This document shows positions 53,588-62,349 of a stretch of DNA of 64,000 nucleotides, piece by piece. The DNA comes from Bartonella alsatica (GTDB lineage Bacteria; Pseudomonadota; Alphaproteobacteria; Rhizobiales; Rhizobiaceae). The notes below the pieces were generated by a model. It saw only the letters and a program-made list of their open reading frames with translations, had not been told where the DNA came from and made no database searches. The position numbers and the translations under genes are program-made. The stretch is from positions 1,404,001 to 1,468,000 of the forward strand of contig NZ_CP058235.1 of NCBI RefSeq assembly GCF_013388295.1, given 5' to 3'. Each line of letters opens with the position of its first letter. Position 1 is the first letter of the stretch.

Positions 53588-55765
53588 CTAAAACTTTTGA
53601 ACAAACGACACTTTCAAATTACGACCCGGCTGACTATAATAATCCTTTGGTATTGTATTATCAGCAGAAGGAAGATCTGATACATTCCAATATTTTTTAT
53701 TGAAAAGGTTATAAATACCAGCTCTTATAACGGGTCCTTTTTCACCAAACGGTTTCCACCACCCTGATATATCGACAATTTTATATCCTGGAATTTTTTG
53801 GTAGTCAGATTCTTCAGCAACTTTGTCGCGTTTAGCTGCTAAAGTAAATATAGCATCCGTTCCCCAAGTTTCTTGCGTATATCCCAAACCGATAACCGCT
53901 TTCAAAGCTGGAATTGAATTAAGAGCTTCATTTTTGTCAAGATCTTTTCCTTGCGAATAAGAAAGGGAAAAATTACCATGGAACCCTCTATGAAGAGCTA
54001 AATGTACTTTTGCTTCAGCACCCAAAATACGGACGCGTGAACGATTTATATAATGTCGACGTGCGAATTTAAATTCTTCTGATGGGCCTTTATCTATGGT
54101 ATCTATGAAGTTTTTGTATTGATTAGCAAAAACACTTAGCGAACCACCAAAATTTGCATTCCCATACCGTACACCAACATCATATCCATTGCTTGTTTCA
54201 GGCTTAAGATCGGGATTCCCTTTCACATAATAAAGAGATGGTTTGATATAAGAAAGGTAGAGTTCTGAAACACGTGGTACGCGAAAAGCTTGAGCCCATT
54301 GGGCATAAAATGTCATTTGATCATGAACATCCCATTCCATGCGTAATTTAGGAGAAAAACGTGAACCCTTTCTTTCGGAAGGTTGTTTATCAGAAATGAG
54401 AGCTTTTTCATAGGAGGACGTTTTTTGAGGAAAGTGTTTATACCAATCATAACGAATTCCAGATGTTATACGGAAACGGTTATCAGCTAAACTAATTTCA
54501 TCTTCAAAACCAAAACCAAAACTGTAGCTATTCGTATCTGGTGAATCTGATTGATTAGCAGGTAAAAAGGCGCAAGCGTATACATTTTCCTTCAAATGAC
54601 AATTGTCTTTACCAAACATATAATGGTGGAATTTAGATAATAAAATATTAGTAGCAAACTTTAATGTATGGCTTTCCAAACCAATATGTAGCGTTTTGAG
54701 AGCATAAGCATTAAAACCATAATTGGTATCACGCACTAAATTATCTCTCAAATAATCTCCTTTCGGTGCTTTAACACGAAACCCACTCATAATGTGATTA
54801 TTTGACTGTTTTTGCCAATAAAGCTGTCCGCGAAACGCATCAAAAAGTGTATGTCCATTGCTGTTATAGTCGTAAGAAAGAGAAAAACGCTCACGGTGTT
54901 TAAGGTCTTGATCATAAACGGAACCCAGGGCATATCTTGTAGATGCATTCAATGAATGTGTGGTTCTATTATAGCCAAAACGTTCTGCTGTAAAACCAAG
55001 CCGGTGGTTATCATTAAAATATTGGTGAATTTTAAAAAGCAAATTATTCTGGTCAAATTGAGCGGGATTTTTACGTGTGCGTTCTTCATAACCATCTACG
55101 GTTCCCATATTTTTGCGCTCATGACCTTCTACATAAGATCCTTGGAAAAGAAAAAATGTTTGGTAATTACGTACAGCAAAAGCTTGATTTACACGCCAAC
55201 TGTTATCCACAGAATGATAACTGCTTTTTATAAGACTTCCCCAATTCTTTCCGTCAGTAACAAGGTCTTCAGGGTTAAGAGTGCGCAAAGCAATAACGCC
55301 TCCTAGAGCACCAGATCCATAAAGACTAGAATCCGATCCTTGAATAATATCAAGCATGGAAAGTGCTTCAAAGTCAAACGTTGTGTTTCCACTGTTTCCC
55401 CGTACTATATCTGAAACCCATGGAAGAACAATGCCATCTATCGTTGTAAGAACACGGTCTGCGTCTAAACCACGAAGCACAAAACTGTTCTTATTTGTAT
55501 TATAGGTTATAGATGGATCAAGACGATTAACATCATGAACATCACTTATTTGTTTGTTACTAATATCCTTAGCAGTGATACGATTAGTCAGAATGGTTGC
55601 TGAACTTGAAGCATCCTCTATTTTCTTTCCTTTAATGACAATCGGTTTAAGCTCAGTTACAGCATCTTTATTGCTGTTCTGCGCAAAAACAAATGAAGGT
55701 ATACAGACTGACAACGCACTTAAAATTATATAGCTCTTATGGATATTTTCTCGTCTTATTCGCAT
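53588..55765 (-). CDS. hutA: TonB-dependent outer-membrane haem receptor
   Basis: This 725-residue receptor imports haem across the outer membrane using TonB energy. A signal peptide is present (to about residue 28, FVFA-Q), then a TonB-box-like VTELKPIVIKG, the plug domain (about 50-170; VLTTIDGIVLP, GSDSSLYGSGALGGVIALRT) and a 22-strand barrel ending in SFVQKF with terminal Phe. The haem-receptor motif FRAP/NPNL appears as AFRVPRVSELY and KGNPDLKPET. It is divergent from tonB and leads the hemS-hutB-hutC-hmuV genes on the same strand. Confidence 0.94.
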   Translation of the reverse strand: MRIRRENIHKSYIILSALSVCIPSFVFAQNSNKDAVTELKPIVIKGKKIEDASSSATILTNRITAKDISNKQISDVHDVNRLDPSITYNTNKNSFVLRGLDADRVLTTIDGIVLPWVSDIVRGNSGNTTFDFEALSMLDIIQGSDSSLYGSGALGGVIALRTLNPEDLVTDGKNWGSLIKSSYHSVDNSWRVNQAFAVRNYQTFFLFQGSYVEGHERKNMGTVDGYEERTRKNPAQFDQNNLLFKIHQYFNDNHRLGFTAERFGYNRTTHSLNASTRYALGSVYDQDLKHRERFSLSYDYNSNGHTLFDAFRGQLYWQKQSNNHIMSGFRVKAPKGDYLRDNLVRDTNYGFNAYALKTLHIGLESHTLKFATNILLSKFHHYMFGKDNCHLKENVYACAFLPANQSDSPDTNSYSFGFGFEDEISLADNRFRITSGIRYDWYKHFPQKTSSYEKALISDKQPSERKGSRFSPKLRMEWDVHDQMTFYAQWAQAFRVPRVSELYLSYIKPSLYYVKGNPDLKPETSNGYDVGVRYGNANFGGSLSVFANQYKNFIDTIDKGPSEEFKFARRHYINRSRVRILGAEAKVHLALHRGFHGNFSLSYSQGKDLDKNEALNSIPALKAVIGLGYTQETWGTDAIFTLAAKRDKVAEESDYQKIPGYKIVDISGWWKPFGEKGPVIRAGIYNLFNKKYWNVSDLPSADNTIPKDYYSQPGRNLKVSFVQKF

Positions 55766-56010
55766 AACACATCATAACCTTTTCTTAAAACGATCCCCTC
55801 TCTAGTTTGAAACTTTACATACAAGAACGCTCGACTCGTCGATGATAAATTAACCAGCCAAGCAAAGGCAATTTGTTTTCAGTACAAAACTATGGTGAAA
55901 CCATATTAAACATGATAAAATCAGTCAAGAAAAAAGTTGCAATTTTAAAGTAGCCTGTTTTAATAAAGTTGAGCACCAATATTAAGTTTAGAATAGCAGC
56001 AAAAGAAACT
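55766..56010. promoter_or_regulatory. divergent hutA-tonB promoter region
   Basis: This 245-bp region drives hutA to the left and tonB to the right. It contains a perfect inverted repeat, described separately. Haem-locus promoters in Bartonella are known to respond to iron regulators such as Irr, but I cannot name the factor from the sequence. Confidence 0.55.
55891..55905. promoter_or_regulatory. inverted repeat, candidate operator of hutA/tonB
   Basis: TATGGT-GAA-ACCATA is a perfect 6-bp inverted repeat with a 3-bp centre, in the middle of the hutA-tonB divergent promoter region. The size and symmetry suit a dimeric repressor. Confidence 0.5.
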
Positions 56011-56793
56011 ATGATTTTTGCAAATATGAGACGATTATTAGCTCTTTGGGTTGGTGGGTTTATTTGTGCTTTCTCTTTGCATATAGCATTGGGAGCACAG
56101 TTTTACTTCTACAGTATTGGTGTAAGTAGTGGCACACTCTCATCCCCGATTATGCTGACTTTTTCTCAAGAGATTCTCTATCCGGATGTTGATATAAATT
56201 CGCCAGATATTGATACAGAATTATCCAATACTAGTACAGAGCTAGAAGTGTTTCAGCCTGATTTTTCAGGGCAAGAGGCAGAAATGTTAGAAGCAGTGGA
56301 TGAGGTTAAACCAGAAGAGCTTCAGCATACTGTAAAAAAAGATGAGTTTGAGATTATCAAGTCTTTGGAAGAACCTTTACCACAAAAGGCAGAACATAAA
56401 GCGTTTGCCAAAGAAATGATACCGATATCAAAAACTATGGTAAAACAGTCTACTATAAAAATGGCGCGTCCATCTACCATCAGTCAAGGCGGTGATGCAG
56501 CAGCACGTGAAGATATGTTGTTAATAGAATGGTTGGCAAAGATACAGGCGCAATTAGAAAGGCAAAAAAAATATGTTGTGAAACAGCGTGTCAGTCGCAC
56601 AAAAGGAACGGTAACGTTAGAATTTAAAGTGAGTAAGCAGGGGAGTATTTCTTCTAGCCGTGTTATGGTCTCTAGTGGTGATCCTAAACTTGATCGGTTA
56701 GCTATGGCAGCACTTCAACGTGCGGGCTCTTTTCCTCCCCCACCTCTATCAAAAGTCAACAAAATTATAAGAGTATCATTGATATTTAGCTGA
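56011..56793 (+). CDS. tonB: TonB energy-transducing protein
   Basis: TonB spans the periplasm and passes proton-motive force from ExbBD to HutA. From the ATG at 56011 it has about 260 residues; an upstream TTG (55969) or the ATG at 56026 are other possible starts. It has an N-terminal anchor (LLALWVGGFICAFSLHIALG), an acidic/Pro linker (about 50-150) and the C-terminal domain (about 175-260; GTVTLEFKVSKQGSISSSRV, DPKLDRLAMAALQRAG, FPPPP). No exbB or exbD lies nearby. It is divergent from its receptor hutA. Confidence 0.9.
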   Translation: MIFANMRRLLALWVGGFICAFSLHIALGAQFYFYSIGVSSGTLSSPIMLTFSQEILYPDVDINSPDIDTELSNTSTELEVFQPDFSGQEAEMLEAVDEVKPEELQHTVKKDEFEIIKSLEEPLPQKAEHKAFAKEMIPISKTMVKQSTIKMARPSTISQGGDAAAREDMLLIEWLAKIQAQLERQKKYVVKQRVSRTKGTVTLEFKVSKQGSISSSRVMVSSGDPKLDRLAMAALQRAGSFPPPPLSKVNKIIRVSLIFS

Positions 56794-56913
56794 TTTTCAG
56801 GGGAAGTTGGTTAATTTTTCCATATCTTATGTTGATAATTGCTACAATATTGTGGTTTATGTATTGAAAAACAAGAATGAACGACTTTAAGATGGATCGA
56901 GTTCGTATTATTT

Positions 56914-59019
56914 TCATCGGCCAGCAAGAAGATCGGCTTGTATATCTGTTTTTCCAGTCAGTCTTGCTTTATAAACCCCATAATTTTCCATAACACGCAT
57001 CACGTAATTACGTGTTTCTGTATAGGGAATACGTTCAATCCAGTCGATGACTTTATCCAGAGATTTCCCTCGAGGATCACCATAGCGTTTTATCCATTCA
57101 TCAACACGGCGGGAACCTGCATTATAACCAATAAGAGTCAGTATATAGGATCCATTAAAACGTTCTAATTGTTCGTTTAGAAAATAGGCGCCTAATGTAG
57201 CGTTATAACTGGCATCACTGTTTAATTTTTTTGGTGACCATGTAATCGAATACTTTTTTGCAAGTGTTTTTGCTGTGGTAGGTAGTAATTGGAGTATGCC
57301 TTGTGCACCTGCTTTTGATATGGCTGTTGGATTAAATTCACTTTCTTGACGTGCAATGGCATAAACAAGCGCTTGTTTTGCACCAGAAACATTTACAGAG
57401 GTTGGTATAGCACCTACAGGATGGGAAAGTGCACCAACATTTTTACCTTGAAAAATAGCAGTTTTTCCGATTTTAAGGCTGGTATGATAGTCGCCTTTCT
57501 TTTCTGCCATCATAGCTAGAAGAGCTAACTCACCAGGACTTTCTATTTTTTTGCTGAGTTCTCTATAAAAAAATTTAGCTAAATTAGCGTAGCCGGCTGC
57601 TTCAAGGCGTTGAATTGCTTTAATGGCTTCTCGTTCTCTAAAACGTTGTCGTTCAGTGGCTGTTGGCTTTGGAAAAGAAATTTCGAGCTTTTTTTTGTTA
57701 AGTCGTGAAGCTGCTAATTGACCATAATAAGTTGCACCGAAATGCGCTGCACGATGAAAATAATTCTGAGCATTTTTATGTTCACCTAGAGTTTCTGCTG
57801 TTCGTCCCATCCAATAATATCCACGGGATGCAGAAAGAGGTGCAGAAGATAATTGGGGAATACGTGAAAAATGGTGCATTGCCAATTTGGGATTGTGAAG
57901 AAATCGGAGCGCATACCATCCTGCATGAAATTCAGCATCTACTGCTAATAACGATGCCATATCATTGTGCATAGTAACGAGTTGATAAGCATTTTTAGGT
58001 TTGTTTAAATCGATCATTTCTCGAGAAAGGGCACGTCGCTCTTTCCACAATGCATGAGGGTTCATAAGACGTAATACATCTTTTGATGTGCTCATCATGA
58101 GTGTTGCAGCTGCATCATATTGTCCAGTTCGTCTAAGATGGCGAATTTGAGCGAATTGTAAGAGAGGATCTTTTTGCCATGATCGCTCCACAGCACGTAA
58201 TTTTTGCATGACTCTAGGATCATTATTTTCAACGGCCACAAAAGCGTTAAAAAGAGATTGAGCATGGGCTAATTTTGCAACGCGTTCAGCTGAATCGAAG
58301 TGATGAGCATAAAGCATGAATTGCATGCGTTTCAAATGATCGATAGGTTTTAAGGTAGTACTTGCATTTTTAAGAATAAGTTCTTCTTCTTTTGCATTGA
58401 GCTTTGCTTTATGCCACCATGGTGCAATGATCTGTCGAGCGCGGGCGATTTGTCCAGTTGCAATAAGTGCTTTAGCGAATAGAGCCATACCTTGTGCTGT
58501 TAAGGGGGGATGACGAGAAAATTTTTGAAGGATTACGTGTGTGAAATTGGTTTCATTGATAAAAGCACGTTCAGCATTACGTTGCATAATATCTATTCCT
58601 GGCCATCCTTTTAGCTCTTTGATTGCAATGAATATTTCAGAGCTTGGTATATTATCTTGGCTTGATATACCGATTGCCCATGTCAAAATATGTCGGTCAA
58701 GGCTATTCTTTTCCAGTGAATTACGAAGATTTATTGTTTTTGCAATATTGTTGTTTAAAAGTGCATCTAACCCAACTTTAAGTTGCTTGAGAGAAGAATT
58801 GCGATTGAGCGTAGAAGAACTGTGGGTTGTCGTATGAAACTGTTTAAGAAGTTTCTGAGTTTCTTTTTTTATGACAAAAGAAGTGGGGCGAGCCAAAGGA
58901 ATTGGTACTTTACTGTGCAAAAGGAGTGTTTGTGCACATGCATTTGAAAATAAAATTGTTGTTGCCAATGTAAATACAGTAAAGGTTTGTACAAAAAAGA
59001 GAGCAGAAGATGCACGCAT
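56914..59019 (-). CDS. slt: soluble lytic murein transglycosylase (Slt70-like)
   Basis: This periplasmic enzyme cleaves peptidoglycan to leave anhydro-muropeptides. The 701-residue protein has a signal peptide (to about residue 29, NACA-Q), a long alpha-helical superhelix (about 60-520) and a C-terminal lysozyme-like domain. The catalytic Glu is E559 in ARQESEFNP, followed by SKAGAQGILQLLPTTAK and the closing IGYNAGSRRVDEWI. Length is a little above E. coli Slt70. It converges on tonB and is divergent from dapA. Confidence 0.92.
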   Translation of the reverse strand: MRASSALFFVQTFTVFTLATTILFSNACAQTLLLHSKVPIPLARPTSFVIKKETQKLLKQFHTTTHSSSTLNRNSSLKQLKVGLDALLNNNIAKTINLRNSLEKNSLDRHILTWAIGISSQDNIPSSEIFIAIKELKGWPGIDIMQRNAERAFINETNFTHVILQKFSRHPPLTAQGMALFAKALIATGQIARARQIIAPWWHKAKLNAKEEELILKNASTTLKPIDHLKRMQFMLYAHHFDSAERVAKLAHAQSLFNAFVAVENNDPRVMQKLRAVERSWQKDPLLQFAQIRHLRRTGQYDAAATLMMSTSKDVLRLMNPHALWKERRALSREMIDLNKPKNAYQLVTMHNDMASLLAVDAEFHAGWYALRFLHNPKLAMHHFSRIPQLSSAPLSASRGYYWMGRTAETLGEHKNAQNYFHRAAHFGATYYGQLAASRLNKKKLEISFPKPTATERQRFREREAIKAIQRLEAAGYANLAKFFYRELSKKIESPGELALLAMMAEKKGDYHTSLKIGKTAIFQGKNVGALSHPVGAIPTSVNVSGAKQALVYAIARQESEFNPTAISKAGAQGILQLLPTTAKTLAKKYSITWSPKKLNSDASYNATLGAYFLNEQLERFNGSYILTLIGYNAGSRRVDEWIKRYGDPRGKSLDKVIDWIERIPYTETRNYVMRVMENYGVYKARLTGKTDIQADLLAGR

Positions 59020-59250
59020 GAAAAAAACCTTGAGACCTAGTTTTGGAAAATACTCAAGAATTTTTAGAATAGAAGCATGAAAAACGGGTTAATGTAAGCT
59101 TGATATTTTAAAGACAATGTTCGGAATTGAAGGAGTATATGTTAAATTCTTGTGAGAGTTATTGTGAAATTCATCTTGCTTCAATAAGAGAGCAAGATTA
59201 TGCTCTATTATTGGGTAATTAAATAAAGAGAACATTACAGGGAGTTTATC

Positions 59251-60135
59251 ATGCTTAAGGGAGCTGTGACTGCGCTTATCACACCGTTTGATAATGAGGG
59301 GGCTATTGATGAGAAAACGTTTTGCAATTTTGTTGAATGGCAGATTGCACAAGGTATTAACGGTGTAAGCCCTGTTGGGACAACGGGTGAATCACCCACT
59401 TTAAGTCATGAAGAACATAAAAGGGTTATAGAATTATGTGTTGAGCAAGTTGCGAAGCGTGTTTCTGTTATTGCTGGAGCAGGATCAAATAGCACAAGTG
59501 AAGCTGTAGAGCTTGCGCAATATGCGCAAAAAGTAGGTGCAGATGCGGTTTTGGTTGTCACTCCTTATTATAACAAACCTAATCAGTCTGGTTTATACAC
59601 CCATTTTTCTTCCATTGCGAAAGCTATTTCTATACCTATTATAATTTACAATATTCCCGGTCGTTCTGTTATCGATATGGCTGTAGAAACTATGAGAGAT
59701 CTTTGTCGAGATTTTAAAAATATTATTGGTATTAAGGATGCAACGAGCAAAATTGAGCGTGTTAGTGAACAACGTGAGAAGTGTGGCAAGGATTTTGTGC
59801 AGCTTTCCGGTGATGATTGTACAGCATTAGGTTTTAATGCGCATGGAGGTGTAGGATGTATTTCTGTTTCATCCAATGTTGCTCCAAAGTTATGTACAGA
59901 GCTTCAGGCTGCTTGTTTGCGTAACGATTATAAGACAGCACGCGAATTAAATGATCGTTTAATGCCTCTCAATCGTGCAGTATTTATTGAACCCAGTCCC
60001 GCAGGTATTAAGTATGCTGCTCAAAAATTAGGGATTTGTGGTAGTACTGTTCGCTCACCGATTGTTCCATTAGCAGATACCACAAAGAAGATTATTGATG
60101 CGGCTCTACGTCATGCAGGCTTGCTTAAAGAATAA
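59251..60135 (+). CDS. dapA: 4-hydroxy-tetrahydrodipicolinate synthase
   Basis: DapA condenses pyruvate and aspartate semialdehyde in lysine and meso-diaminopimelate synthesis. The 294-residue TIM barrel has the Schiff-base lysine K162 (IIGIKDATS), Y133 (IIYNIPGR) and the G-T-T-G-E loop (43-47). The ATG at 59251 has GGGAG upstream. It precedes smpB by 17 bp and is probably co-transcribed with it. Confidence 0.96.
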   Translation: MLKGAVTALITPFDNEGAIDEKTFCNFVEWQIAQGINGVSPVGTTGESPTLSHEEHKRVIELCVEQVAKRVSVIAGAGSNSTSEAVELAQYAQKVGADAVLVVTPYYNKPNQSGLYTHFSSIAKAISIPIIIYNIPGRSVIDMAVETMRDLCRDFKNIIGIKDATSKIERVSEQREKCGKDFVQLSGDDCTALGFNAHGGVGCISVSSNVAPKLCTELQAACLRNDYKTARELNDRLMPLNRAVFIEPSPAGIKYAAQKLGICGSTVRSPIVPLADTTKKIIDAALRHAGLLKE

Positions 60136-60152
60136 AATGATATAACATAACC

Positions 60153-60629
60153 ATGAATAAAAAAAGGATTTCACCAGTACGAAAAATAATTGCTGATAAT
60201 CGTAAAGCTCGTTTTAATTATGAAATTATCGATAATCTTGAGGTAGGACTGGTATTACAAGGAGCTGAGGTAAAGTCTTTGCGCTCTAATCATGCGAATA
60301 TTGCTGAAAGTTATGCTAGCTTTGAAAATGGGGAGTTATGGTTAGTGAATAGCTATATTCCTGAATATACACAAGCTAATCGTTTTAATCATGAGCCACG
60401 TCGTTTGCGTAAGTTATTAATTTCAAGACGTGAAATGGCACGTTTTTTTAACGCGACTTCTCGTGAAGGAATGACACTTGTTCCTCTCAAACTTTATTTT
60501 AATGAAAAAGGGCGTGCTAAGTTAGAAATTGCTCTGGCACGTGGGAAGAAACTTCATGATAAGCGCGAGACAGAAAAGAAACGTGATTGGGGACGTGAAA
60601 AAGCAAGACTTTTAAAAAGATATGGATAA
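60153..60629 (+). CDS. smpB: SsrA-binding protein SmpB
   Basis: SmpB partners tmRNA to rescue stalled ribosomes. The 158-residue protein has the family landmarks [29 protein letters not shown], the E-P-R-R-L-R-K-L-L stretch and the basic C-terminal tail ([20 protein letters not shown]) that enters the decoding centre. The dapA-smpB order is common in Rhizobiales. Confidence 0.97.
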   Translation: MNKKRISPVRKIIADNRKARFNYEIIDNLEVGLVLQGAEVKSLRSNHANIAESYASFENGELWLVNSYIPEYTQANRFNHEPRRLRKLLISRREMARFFNATSREGMTLVPLKLYFNEKGRAKLEIALARGKKLHDKRETEKKRDWGREKARLLKRYG

Positions 60630-60652
60630 ACAGATTGGTTTGTATATCCTTT

Positions 60653-60683
60653 TTATAGTACTGCTAATTTATAGTACTGCTAA
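60653..60683. repeat. 16-bp tandem duplication
   Basis: Two head-to-tail copies of TTATAGTACTGCTAAT (the second lacks the final T) lie between the convergent smpB and family 5 glycosylase genes. This looks like a slippage product. Confidence 0.8.
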
Positions 60684-60690
60684 AGAGATT

Positions 60691-61359
60691 TCAGCATTGA
60701 TCCAGGTATATTCTTGCTGCTTGAAAAATTTGATGGAACATGGTGTCGGTTAAGCGACCAGTATTGGTGTTATAACGTGAGCAGTGATAGCTCGAAAAAA
60801 TGCGTAATCTACCAATATTGTTTATTTTTCCATGGCCAAAAGGATGGGCCAAAATTTTTGCATTGAGGGCACGGAGTGTTGAATGATGTGCAATGGAGCC
60901 TAAGGTAATAACAGCTTTAAGTTTTGGAAGATTTGTTAAAAGAGGCGAAAAAAAATATCGGCAAGTGTTAATTTCTGCACTAGTTGGTTTATTTTCTGGA
61001 GGAACACAACGAACTGAGTTAACAATTGCTGCATCAATCAACTCAAGACTGTCATCTACTCTTTCTTCAAAGGTGCCTTGGGCAAAACCAAACTTTTTTA
61101 AAGTGGAATAAAGCAAGTGCCCAGCATAATCCCCAGTGAACGGGCGTCCAGTTCGATTTGCTCCACGTAAACCAGGTGCAAGACCAACAATGAGAAGGCG
61201 CGTTGTGATTGCGCCTTTATAGGGAAAGAATGGACGTACTGGTGCATTATGCCAGCTCGGCTCTTTGATGCGCCAGTCAGAAATAAATTTGTGCAAGCGT
61301 GGACATAAATTGCAATTTTGTGATGGTTCTGGGCACAACGATATTAATTGGCTATTCAT
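60691..61359 (-). CDS. uracil-DNA glycosylase, family 5 (UdgB-like)
   Basis: This 222-residue Fe-S DNA repair glycosylase starts its core with C-N-L-C-P-R-L (C16, C19 as cluster ligands). The catalytic-loop motif is GLAPG (not GEAPG as in family 4), followed by NRTGRPFTGD, NSVRCVPPENKPT, LGSIAH and the C-terminal SYHCSRYNTNTGRLT. The GLAPG motif and the Ser-Tyr-His-x-Ser-x-x-Asn-x-x-Thr end identify family 5. It is convergent with smpB. Confidence 0.9.
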   Translation of the reverse strand: MNSQLISLCPEPSQNCNLCPRLHKFISDWRIKEPSWHNAPVRPFFPYKGAITTRLLIVGLAPGLRGANRTGRPFTGDYAGHLLYSTLKKFGFAQGTFEERVDDSLELIDAAIVNSVRCVPPENKPTSAEINTCRYFFSPLLTNLPKLKAVITLGSIAHHSTLRALNAKILAHPFGHGKINNIGRLRIFSSYHCSRYNTNTGRLTDTMFHQIFQAARIYLDQC

Positions 61360-61842
61360 AGGTAGGCATTAAACATTTTTTATAAAAATTCTTTTGAATT
61401 ATATGACGGGTCATATTTTTGTAAACAACTATAAAGTTATTTAAAACATAATTTAACATAAAAGATTGCTGATTGTTTTCCAAAGAGAAACAAATGTTCA
61501 TTGGTTTTTTAATAAATAAGGTTAGGGGTAAATGCGAGGTTTAATAGGATAAAATCTCTTATTTTTAAAGAATGAATTCATCAAAATTGAAGAAAAGTTT
61601 GAACAAGTGAATGTACTTTTTTGTTTGAATTCAGCACGTATGGAGCTTTTTATTTTAGAGTTGTACTGACGATTGACTTGGGCAAGTTATACACTCTATA
61701 TAAAGATTCCCAAAAGTTTTTAAATATGCTCTTGAAGCAAAAAATATCAAAGTCTGCATTGTTTTTCTTGTGTTTTATTTTGTTTATTGTATATACTCTA
61801 CACCTGTTAGGAATTTTTTTAATCTTTAAGAAAGAAGCATAG
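61360..61842. other. 480-bp spacer before rpoZ
   Basis: No firm gene is seen. A 38-codon frame from ATG 61725 encodes a hydrophobic peptide (about SALFFLCFILFIVYTLHLL) and its stop overlaps the region directly before the rpoZ start; it may be chance. The rpoZ promoter should be here. Confidence 0.4.
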
Positions 61843-62241
61843 ATGGCCCGCGTAACGGTAGAGGATTGTATTGATAAAGTCGATAACCGCTTTGAGTTGG
61901 TGCTTTTAGCTGGGCATCGGGCGCGACAGATTTCACAGGGTGCACAGATTACGGTTGATCGTGATAATGATAAAAATCCTGTTGTTGCTTTGCGTGAAAT
62001 AGCAGAAGAAACATTATCTCCTGCTGATTTGAAAGAAGATCTTATTCATTCGTTGCAGAAGCATGTGGAGGTAGATGAGCCAGAAATAGTAAATGAATAT
62101 ATTTCTCATTTGGATGAATCTGAAAATATTTTTGGTACATCATCGGAAGAAGAGGGTTGTTCGTTTGATTATATGTCGGAAGAAGATCTTTTAGCAGGTA
62201 TCGAAGGTTTAGTTGTTCCAGAGAAAAACGACGATTATTAA
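61843..62241 (+). CDS. rpoZ: RNA polymerase omega subunit
   Basis: Omega helps assemble and stabilise RNA polymerase. The 132-residue protein has the conserved N-terminal [30 protein letters not shown] and [11 protein letters not shown], all within the first 70 residues. The acidic C-terminal extension (about 75-132) is typical of Rhizobiales. It precedes the RelA/SpoT homologue by 108 bp, the same order as in E. coli (rpoZ-spoT). Confidence 0.95.
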   Translation: MARVTVEDCIDKVDNRFELVLLAGHRARQISQGAQITVDRDNDKNPVVALREIAEETLSPADLKEDLIHSLQKHVEVDEPEIVNEYISHLDESENIFGTSSEEEGCSFDYMSEEDLLAGIEGLVVPEKNDDY

Positions 62242-62349
62242 CTGCGGTGATTTATATTGTGGTAATGGATGTACGCTATTATGCGGTAAGGGATTTTTCC
62301 GTCTTTTTGAATAAGGGTTAGGTTGTGAGAAAATAAAGGATATGCTCGT

